From positions 20,945,366-21,009,365 of the forward strand of contig NC_068351.1 of assembly GCF_014633365.1 (NCBI RefSeq): a stretch of DNA of 64,000 bases. Reading direction: 5' to 3'. The position numbers and the translations under genes are program-made. Within the stretch, counting starts at the first letter, position 1. Every line of letters starts with the position of its first letter. Positions 56,241-64,000 of the stretch are shown in pieces. This DNA is from Diospyros lotus (Eukaryota > Streptophyta > Magnoliopsida > Ericales > Ebenaceae). The notes below the pieces were generated by a model that saw only the letters and a program-made list of their open reading frames with translations, made no database searches and was not told the origin of the DNA.

Positions 56241-57386
56241 AAAGGTAACTTCATAGTTGATTAATTTCTATGGATCTATTTTAAATGGTTCAACATTTCA
56301 TGTATCAATATATTATATTTATATGTTTAAATTATTATTATTATTATTAAAAGTTTGTGCTAATTGATTTGTGTATTGAGTTGAACATGTATATTTATAA
56401 ATGAGAATGGCCAAGCACGCTAAGTTGATCAACTGCAGGTACTAGTGTTGAAACCGCACGTAGCATGAATAAGGCATTTCAGAAACAATGCCAACGGCAT
56501 GGTATCACTATTTTATTTAATATCAATGTGATGATTTTGACGAAATAAAAGTGGTTATTGGTATGGGAAGGACAAAGGCAAGAGGACATATTTACATATA
56601 TTTTGGCCCGCCCTTGGGGTGGTAAGACACTAAGTTTAGGCTCTACGGAGGTAAGCATATGCATATCATCAAGTTTGGGTTTGGTTTCATCTACAATTCT
56701 TGCCGTCAGCCCCTTGGCAACTACTCATCTCTCGTCGGACCATTCTTCGTCTGACCATTTCTTGCTTAGACTCCCCTTGTGTCTTCTTCGGCTTCCATTA
56801 CCACTACCTATTCACCATTTGTTTGTTTTTGATTTTGACGTTATTTCCCCTTTATTTTTGTTGTTCGTGCTTTTCCTTTTTAAGTTTTTTTCCTTTAAGC
56901 TTTTCCTATAAGTTTACATGTACTGAATATCAACATGTACGTTAATGCCACGATTTTCAAAAGAATTTTCATTTATGCAAGTCATCAAACGTTAAATAAA
57001 ACTATTATTTATTGTTGAGTCCTCATTTTCTATTTAAATTTAGTTCTTTTCATATTAAATTACGGTTGCCCATACAAATAATGAGATAATTTCCTAGAAG
57101 AACATTATTACTTAATTGAGAATTAGAAAAGTAATTGGGCATAAGATCTATATCAATTTTAGAAGTCAAAAGTTGACTCTTTTAAGGTGTGTGTGGTTAC
57201 ATTACCTAGAATATTGTCTAGAGAACAAAAATTATTCCACTCATTTGAAAAATGAATTTTATAGAAAGAATCTTTAAATGTTTGTATTATACATATATAT
57301 ATTTTTTTCATAGTATGCTAAAAACGTTAGTACGCTAAAAAAGTTATGTTAAAGGAGATAAAGGAGATAAAAAAGAGTATCATGGT
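56241..57386. other. intergenic DNA downstream of eRF3
   Basis: AT-rich, short frames only; nothing recognised. Confidence 0.5.
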
Positions 57387-57667
57387 AAAATAAGCAGTGT
57401 TCAAAAACGCGTTAGGCGTTAGTCGGGCGCCAGGCTAGGGCTTAGCGTCTAGGGCGCCTAGGTGGGGCCTAGGTGGCGATTAGGAAAAATGATTTTTTTT
57501 TTAATTTTTTTTATGTAATTTGATATTATTTTCAGGTAAATTAAAGTTGAAAAGACAAGTGAAATAATGGAATTAAGATTCAGAAAATAAATTATTATAT
57601 TAGTTATAAGTTCAAGAAAATAGAAGTAGTAATAATACAATATAAACCATATCCGAAGAATCTAAGT

Positions 57668-58062
57668 CTAACTATCTAATTGGTCTTCTTCCTCTCCATA
57701 TTCTTCTAATACACGATCTTCATCGGACTCAAAATCAAATTTATTGATTTCTTGCTCATCTTCTTCTGATTAAAAATCATCTTCATGAAGCTCTCTCATC
57801 CTAGAACTTCTTCGAGTTTGAAGCATCTCGTCTGTTCTCGATACTTCATCAACCACTTCCCAAGTGAGCCCCGTACCAGGCTCAACTTCTTCATCATCTT
57901 CTCCATCAACGATCTATCCTTGTGCATTACTAGCATCACTAGCAAGTAGCACATCAACATTCATTTCCTTCTCTCTTTTGTGCTTGTTCATCAATTTCGC
58001 ATTAAATTGAACATAGACTAGATTGTTCAATCGATTCACGTCTAGTCTATTTCTTTTCTTCG
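57668..58062 (-). pseudogene. hAT transposase last exon, decayed
   Basis: Minus-strand reading KKRNRLDVNRLNNLVYVQFN then a Lys/Glu- and Asp/Glu-rich tail. The RNRL....LVYV block is the end of the hAT dimerisation domain. Stops interrupt the tail (after SNAQG and DDF). Confidence 0.8.
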
Positions 58063-58149
58063 TATGTATCTATATAAATAAAATAAAAGCAATATCAATA
58101 TAAATGATAACTGAATAAGGATAACTAATTGATAGTAAATAAATATAAT

Positions 58150-58285
58150 TCATATATACACTAATCCCTTCAAAAGTGCTCCAATTTCTTTCACAATCGG
58201 ATGAACTAGTGGTTAACAAGAGAATCTTTCTCGCCATTTGTTGCAAGTTTGGAGTTTAATTTCCATAAGTCATTCACCATGTAAC
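58150..58285 (-). pseudogene. hAT dimerisation-domain exon, with stops
   Basis: Minus strand reads TPNLQQMARKILLLTTSSSD, CERNWSTFEGI, the conserved core of Dimer_Tnp_hAT. Immediately upstream, in the same frame, a TGA and a TAA occur where a WW.LYG-type motif is expected. Introns are inferred on both sides. Confidence 0.8.
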
Positions 58286-58350
58286 TACATAGGTCAAACA
58301 AGTATAAAGTAAACAAATTTAATTTATACACTAATACACAATAGAAAGGA

Positions 58351-59412
58351 TTAAAAGAATTTTATACCTGGATTATAATTGTCATCATTTTTCGCACACC
58401 CTTGAGTTGCCCACGATTTTTCAAAAACTCCATCTTTACGAGTATACTTTGGCAACTCAACATTTATAACATGGCCTTGTAATTCACCATCATAATGATA
58501 AAACATCTCCACACAGTTAAAAAGCCCATCTATCATTTCATTATCAAGTTGTATATCCATATCCTTGAAAAAGTAGTAGCGATTCAAAAGGTAAGCTGCA
58601 AAATATAGTGGACTATCTAGCCTATCTTTTACCCTTGCTTCAATAATCTCCATAATAGGCTTATAGTTTTTTTCAAGATTATTTAAGGCCTCCTTAATAT
58701 CTTCATTTGCTTGCTTAATCTCTCCACATAAAAAGCCCATAGAAGGCTTTCTATCCGCATCAAAAATTCGAAGCACCTTCACCAAAGGTGCAAAAACTTT
58801 AAGGCATATAGTCACACCATTCCAAAAAGTAATGCTCATCACAGTAGCATAGACTGTTTTCCCTTTAACAATCTTTGACCATTTGCACTCCTCCCATTTA
58901 GAGCTGGTAAACATTGCCTTTAGTTGGGCCTTTTTCTCCATCAAACTTTGTAAGGTTAAGAAAGCAGAAGCAAATCTAGTGACTCCTGGTCTCACTATAT
59001 CCTTCTTCTTCGTAAATGACCTCATTAAGGACAAGGTCTTATGGTGCGCATAAATGAAGATTGTGAAACTCTTGGCCTGATCAATGACTTTCTTATACTT
59101 CGGCAGTTTTCTAATACTTTCAAGCATCAAATTGATGGTGTGAGTAGCACATGAGGTCCAAAAGATATTTGGCCTCTTCACCTTCAATAATTTTGCCGCT
59201 CCTATATTATTGGCAGCATTGTCGGTTACTACTTGGATGACGTTTTGTAGCCCGACTTGCTCAATGCATTTATCCACATATTCAAAGATAAGTTCACTTG
59301 TATGTGCTTCATCTGAAGACTCTCTAGAAGAAAGGAAAGCAGTACCAGCATTAGAATTAACACATAAGTTCATGATGCTCTTCCTTTTTCTATCTGTCCA
59401 AGCATCTGTCAT
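58351..59412 (-). pseudogene. hAT transposase central part (DUF659 to RNase H-like core)
   Basis: 353 codons open: MTDAWTDRKRKSIMNLCVNS, FLSSRESSDEAHTSELIFEY, VVTDNAANNIGAAKLL, WTSCATHTINLMLESIRKLP, RPGVTRFASAFLTL. DAW, TDNAANN and CATHTINLML are hallmarks of plant hAT transposases with catalytic acidic residues in D.W and DNA.N. It is in the same frame as 59434-60159, separated by one stop, and continues into the exons at 58150-58285 and 57668-58062. Confidence 0.92.
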
Positions 59413-59433
59413 AATGGAGCACCCAGTTCGTGC

Positions 59434-60159
59434 TCACTCTTCTTCATGCTTCTTCAATAACTCTTTTATTCTGTCAACTTCCCCCTTTAATAGTGGTTCC
59501 TTCAATTGGTATTGATTGAGAGGTTTGAAGCCCGGCCCAAATTGACCAACCGCCTCAACAAATAATTTGAAGCTATCATTGTCAATCGCATTGAAAGGTA
59601 TACCAGCTTCATACACCCATCTAGCACAATATTCACAAACAGACTGTGTTCTCTCTTTAAATAGTGCTTCACTAATAGTTTGTTGCCTTTGGCTCATTCT
59701 CGCACTCAAACAAGTTTCAGGGCTGATGGAGCTTGCAAACTTATCCATAAGGCCAAGAGTACGGGACGTTTTTCTGCTACCTAACTCTTGCAATTCATCT
59801 TTATCATCCCCTTCCACTCTTTTGGAGATATTAACAGTTGATCTCATCAAATCTTCCTTCTTCTTCTTATTTTTCCTCTTATTCTTTGCCTCGGCAATAG
59901 CATTCTTACATTTGGCTTGATCAGTTGGAGAAGATTTTGGACATGCAAAAACATTTCCAGAAATGTGGCCAATGTGTTCTTTTACTCTGTAAACACCTTC
60001 AAACATAATTTTACCACATAACTTACATTTAATTTTATCTATATTCTTCGGATCAATTAACATTCCATATTCCCATTCGACATCATTTGACTTCCTTTTA
60101 AGAATTGAGGAGGCCTCGGACGATGCTCCCGTACTTCCAGTCTTATCCGAATCATTCAT
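59434..60159 (-). pseudogene. hAT transposase N-terminal part (BED zinc finger)
   Basis: 241 codons from ATG at 60159: VEWEYGMLIDPKNIDKIKCK, LCGKIMFEGVYRVKEHIGHI, SGNVFACP, a C2H..C BED-type finger that binds DNA. A Lys-rich KNKRKNKKKKED segment (probable nuclear localisation) and the start of the DUF659 region (YEAGIPFNAIDNDSFK) follow. It ends at a TGA (59434-59436) in the same frame as the next fragment, so one base change separates the two. Confidence 0.9.
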
Positions 60160-60264
60160 TTCACTTCCTATTTTTCCTTGAGTATTGAATAATATACATT
60201 AAAATTTAATTAAAACTCATCTAATGAAATGAAATCAACAGCTGCTGCTTGAAGCAACAAGCTT

Positions 60265-60345
60265 GCATATTGCTTGCTTGCTGCTTCAACGAGCAGCAAG
60301 CAGCAGCAACTTGCTGCTTCAACAAGCAGCAAGCAAGCAATACGC
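60265..60345. repeat. 22-bp inverted repeat in the hAT leader
   Basis: 60265-60286 and 60324-60345 are inverted copies (21 of 22 bases), made of GCTTGCTTGCTGCTT / AAGCAGCAAGCAAGC units. It is part of an AGCAGCAAGC-rich leader before the transposase start. Confidence 0.8.
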
Positions 60346-60875
60346 AAGCGAGACACGAGCAGCTTTGCGTTGCTGCTGAGTTGCTGTAGAAAGGCAAGCT
60401 TGCGTTGGCAGAGGAAGATGGATGGTTGGATACATATCGCAGCAAGACGCGAACGGCGACGAGAGAGAACGACCAACAGGCAACAAGTGAGGTCAGCAGC
60501 AAGGTCGGCAGCAACGAGAGAGCAAGACCAAGAGAAGAGATCAATGGCGATGGCGAACAACCAAGAAGAGATCGAAGGGGAGAGAGAGAGAGAGGAGCCG
60601 CAATGAACACAACCAGAGAGAGAAAGGGAAAGGGGATCGGGAAATAGAGAAAGGGAGGGGGAAAAAAGGTCGGCCCAAGACGCGCACGACCTAGGTGGCC
60701 CAGGTCGTGCACGACCCAGGCGGTTAGGCGCCGCCTGGTCCGCCTAGGCGGCGCCGCGGCCCGATTAGTCGGCCATGGCGCATAGGGCTACCGAGTAGCC
60801 CTAAATCGCTACGGCCGGTTGCCGCTCAGTGCCTAGGCGACCGCCTAGGCCGAATTTTCGAACACTGAAAATAAG

Positions 60876-61880
60876 AAAGAGTTTTAAGTTTACCTTTAGA
60901 GTTAGAAAGCTCTGCTTCAGACAATAAAGTCTCGTTAAACCAAGTTTCGTCATCGAAGCTACTGCTGACCTTTGCCGGGTGGAAAATGGAATTTTGATGC
61001 TTGGCTTGGTCATTGCTTATTAAAGGATGGGCAAAGGGGACTCACCATTCATTATTCGCAACCCAAGATTTCCCATATGGGGAGAGTTTGATCGATGCAA
61101 TAAACAAACTATTGGAACCATTTCCTAGGAAATTTGTTTACAGTAGGTTGTGGAATGATCTTTTTTTTTTTTTTTTTTCTTTTTTCCATATCTAGGAAGA
61201 GACAAGGTATATACCAATCGCTAACTTGGGTAAGGTGGAAGAAATAGTTAAAGAGCTTCTGGAGAGGCTCAATTCTAACTTTGGGACAAAGAAGGATGAA
61301 ACCCATAATGTAGTGCCATGAGCAAGGAGAAAGTTGCGAAGGGGCTAACGTGTAAAAATTTGAGATTTAGATGATTTGGTATTAAAAATAAAGACTGAAT
61401 CTGTGTGCAAATGCATAGTGTAAAATACATAAGCGGCCAACAACAGGGATACAAGAATGTCCAAAGGTGTTAAACTCGACAATCCAATCTTTGGGGTTAT
61501 TATATTCAGTCAGAAAGTGGCCTCGTTCTTCGGTCGACATTCGTTCAACCTTTGTGAACAAAGCTAGGTGATTTGTGTGTAAAAGTATCAATAGGTGTTG
61601 GGATCACTTTACCCAATGCCTAACTTGTAAAAACTTGTGAAGAAACAAAGCAACTAGTCAAATACCAAGTGCAATCACAAAAATAAAGGAAACAACCAAT
61701 TTAAGTGGAAAACTCCCTCAATGTGAGCAATAAAACCATGGAATCGAAGTCTATCAAAATATTTAACTAATATCACCAAATTTGGGTTACAAAATCCTTT
61801 CAACAAACATAAGAGGCAAGAGACAAAGCATAGAATTAAACTTATCTCAAATCAATGAAATAACAAAGGAGTCGGGGAAG
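60876..61880. other. intergenic DNA with short unexplained frames
   Basis: 61001-61140 (GWAKGTHHSLFATQDFPYGE) and 61196-61321 (ETRYIPIANLGKVEEIVKEL) are open on the plus strand and separated by a T-run with GT..AG-like edges. No family recognised. Confidence 0.35.
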
Positions 61881-61886
61881 AACAAA

Positions 61887-62250
61887 CCGAACTACAAGAC
61901 AGTACGAAAATGACTTGATTCCCAAGGGTCTTTGCCTCCAAATCAGATCTCCACCATTCAGATTCTAGAACCACGAGTTTAGAACGTACCCTCCAAATTT
62001 CAGCTCACTCAAATCGCAAAACACTGTTTGGTCGTCTGTTTGATCATAACTACATAAGCAAAAATTGAAAACCACAAGGTAGTACGAAAATTGGTCAATT
62101 CCCAAGGATCTTGGCCTCCAAATTAGATCTCCACCGACCAAATCCTAAAACCATGAGTATCGAACGTACCCTCCAAATTTTAGCTCAATTGGACCGTAAA
62201 ACATCATCGATCGTATGTTTGATCACAGTTGTATAGATAAAAACAAAAAT
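61887..62250. repeat. diverged tandem duplication, period about 181 bp
   Basis: The units starting near 61889 (AACTACAAGACAGTACGAAAAT) and 62070 (AACCACAAGGTAGTACGAAAAT) share CCAAGG.TCTT.GCCTCCAAAT, AGATCTCCACC and GAACGTACCCTCCAAATTT. Such blocks are common inside plant LTRs; the element is not delimited. Confidence 0.8.
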
Positions 62251-62305
62251 CCAAAATCGAACCCAGCACTTTGCCCTTTTCCCTATCTTTTTCCTTCTGT
62301 TTTTT

Positions 62306-62449
62306 CTCACTTATTATGCACGACTTTTATAGTCTAAGAGAGACAAAACCCTAATCTAATTAAGGCTTCTTTTTTTTCTCACTTATTATGCACGACTTTT
62401 ATAGTCCAAGAGACACAAAACCCTAATCTAATTAAGGGGTATTTTAGTC
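62306..62449. repeat. 72-bp tandem duplication
   Basis: 62306-62377 and 62378-62449 repeat CTCACTTATTATGCACGACTTTTATAGT and CAAAACCCTAATCTAATTAAGG. Confidence 0.88.
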
Positions 62450-62984
62450 CCATGAGATAAAAATATTAGTAAAAGAAACTAGGCCATCTTTTTAGGCATA
62501 CCTAATCATTATTGGGTTGTCCTCCAACTAGGAGGAAAGCCCAACCCAACAATAGGAAACGTGCATCCATTATATATAAGAAAAGACTACGATGAGGGTT
62601 TGAAGGATAGAAATGGGATAATTTTGGTAAAAAAAGGGAAAACCTAAGGAATGCATAAGAAGGATGAGTCATAAAGTTTGAATTCCGAGAGATGTGGACA
62701 ACAACTACTATTGAAGGAGGTGAAATGAATAATTGAAACCTCGTTGTGATATCTTTGGTTATTATAAGGACAATAAGGCATTACTTTCTTATTTTCTTGA
62801 AAAGAACTTTGAAAGTAGTAGACTCCTAATGAGGGTGTTGTTACCGTAATATAACAATTAAAACTTATTTGACTTTGGGAAACTCAGGGAATGCTCGATA
62901 GGGCCTAGCGAGGATGGAGTGGGTGAGCAAGAGTGAGGCCTCAGGAAATCTTCTGTAGAATTAACTTAAAGAAGTATTTATTAG
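62450..62984. other. intergenic DNA, no gene seen
   Basis: No supportable frame. Confidence 0.5.
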
Positions 62985-64000
62985 TGTTAGTGCCCTAATG
63001 CTAGATTTATATAGAATCTAGCAATTATAATGATGGGACTAATGATGTAATTATTGTAAAAATAATAAAATATATTTTTATATTTTAAGGTCATATATTC
63101 ATTCGTACCTCTCCAATCAATCAAATAAATGAGTCCTTAGATTTTTTGACAATAGTTTTATTCTTAAGTGTTAAGACTACATGACAAAGACTCTCAAGTT
63201 AAGGATTTCTTAAAGGTATTCACAATTCTTAGTGGGATATGATTAATCGATTATGGACTGGCACATAGGCTACTATCTTTGATTGGTATGAGATACTAAT
63301 GATAAATGATGATGAGTCGCATCCATAATCCATGCGATGGATATAGTAGACATGTGGCTAGATGTTAGTTGAACATCTACCAAATGTGACGCACATGATA
63401 TATCATATGGCTGGGAGGATCTATGATTTATCACAGGCTTTGATTGTGTTACTAGTCCTTAGATTGGAGGTAACAAAGTTGTCTTGTATGTTGGTGCCAG
63501 GGATTTGTCATTGCTAAGAACCATTCGATTACTAAGTGTGAGATGCATTGTGTGGTCTCTATGCAGTGGCGTATGGAGGTAGGTGATTATTAATAGAATC
63601 CATCGACCTTCGGCATAAGGTGAACATTCTATAAAATTAATAGTGGTTTTGATTGTAGAAGCCCCTAGCTAGGGTACACTTGATTGGAAATTATTTTCGA
63701 TGTGTCATCTCAATCATGCTATACTGATCTTAGAATAGTCATTGAGTTAGTGAGTTTGATTAGTCCATGACTCTCATTCGATCGAGATATTAGTCGATGG
63801 AGGGATTATAGTACATGGGAATCAGAAGCCCAAATATGTTCTTAAAGAAGTTAGACTTCATTACTGATAGGATCACCCTGACATAATGTTAGTTGTCACT
63901 CAAAGTCTTTCGGGGTACATTGAGGAGTTGGAGATATCTTTGTTGTAGATTAAAGTGTTTGGTCAGCGTCAAAGAGTTTGACGTGTCTCGATTGTTGCTT
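62985..64000 (+). mobile_element. partial long LTR of an unidentified retrotransposon
   Basis: Starts TGTTAGTGCCCTAATGC, a start seen in long plant LTRs, and runs off the window without coding sequence or an internal end. The text has the low-coding, evenly mixed composition of a long LTR or leader. Tentative. Confidence 0.4.

Larger units (their letters stand above)
57395..60867 (-). mobile_element. hAT transposon with coding remnants, perfect TSD
   Basis: 3473 bp. Ends CAGTGTTC..GAACACTG; perfect 8-bp duplication AAAATAAG (57387-57394 and 60868-60875). Subterminal CCTAGGCGG / GGCGCC-rich blocks at both ends. The minus strand encodes a BED zinc finger, a DUF659-type region and a C-terminal dimerisation domain, the order of plant hAT transposases. 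It is the coding relative of the MITE at 20522 and of the end fragment at 1081. Confidence 0.94.

Noticed and set aside
56558..56945. 117-codon frame with Ser/Leu/Phe-rich C-terminus
   Set aside because: No domain, no splice or promoter context, and composition typical of AT/pyrimidine-rich intergenic DNA.
61887..62449. CRISPR-like or satellite array
   Set aside because: Only two diverged units each of about 181 and 72 bp, with no regular spacers, in plant DNA; ordinary tandem duplication inside a repeat.

Overview
The window is nuclear DNA of a flowering plant, most likely a woody eudicot. The evidence is spliceosomal introns, plant-type Ty3/gypsy, Ty1/copia, RTE and hAT elements, and one host gene whose protein closely matches plant eRF3. 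No bacterial, organellar or viral gene organisation is seen. The species cannot be named from the sequence.

The only host gene I can support is on the + strand: the 3' part of the translation termination factor eRF3 (SUP35/GSPT family, a GTPase). Twelve coding exons lie between 15181 and 55682 and give 379 uninterrupted C-terminal residues. The N-terminus and the P-loop (G1) exon are not in the window, so the intron before the first visible exon is at least 15 kb. Two internal introns are enormous (about 17.1 kb and 16.1 kb). The first falls inside the G3 motif DAPGH. A third intron is 4.4 kb. Almost everything else in the window is transposable-element DNA inside or beside these introns.

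Layout. 1-1081: ends of two hAT-type elements. 1082-4335: a decayed chromodomain Ty3/gypsy element with its 3' LTR. 4336-6544: intergenic or upstream-intron DNA with RTE 3' ends and a SINE-like copy. 6545-11912: a complete, very young Ty3/gypsy element with one intact 1510-codon gag-pol frame, LTRs differing at 1 of 420 positions, and a perfect target duplication. 12445-14276: a candidate Harbinger-like element carrying a nested hAT element. 15181-15472: eRF3 exons. 16240-28048: a minus-strand chromovirus hosting a non-autonomous LTR element (18758-22375, itself hit by a hAT MITE at 20522-21001) and a nearly full-length RTE LINE in its 5' LTR (24734-27970). 28719-30329: a short LTR element carrying what reads as a captured fragment of the splicing factor PRP40. 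31915-32181: a solo copia LTR. 32555-33008: eRF3 exons. 35963-39912: a second member of the non-autonomous LTR family, opposite strand. 39990-42846: an RTE copy split by a MITE. 43160-48233: a decayed Ty1/copia element. 49113-50109: eRF3 exons. 51286-54140: a hAT-like element and an RTE remnant. 54541-55682: the last eRF3 exons. 57395-60867: a hAT element with a damaged transposase gene and a perfect 8-bp target duplication. 60868-64000: repeats and the start of a long LTR running off the window.

Most notable for follow-up: the LTR element with the PRP40-like segment; the two-member LTR family carrying a large unrecognised protein frame in place of gag-pol; the intact young gypsy element; the hAT family present as a coding element, a MITE and an end fragment; and a conserved translation gene that apparently has to be spliced across introns of 16-17 kb.
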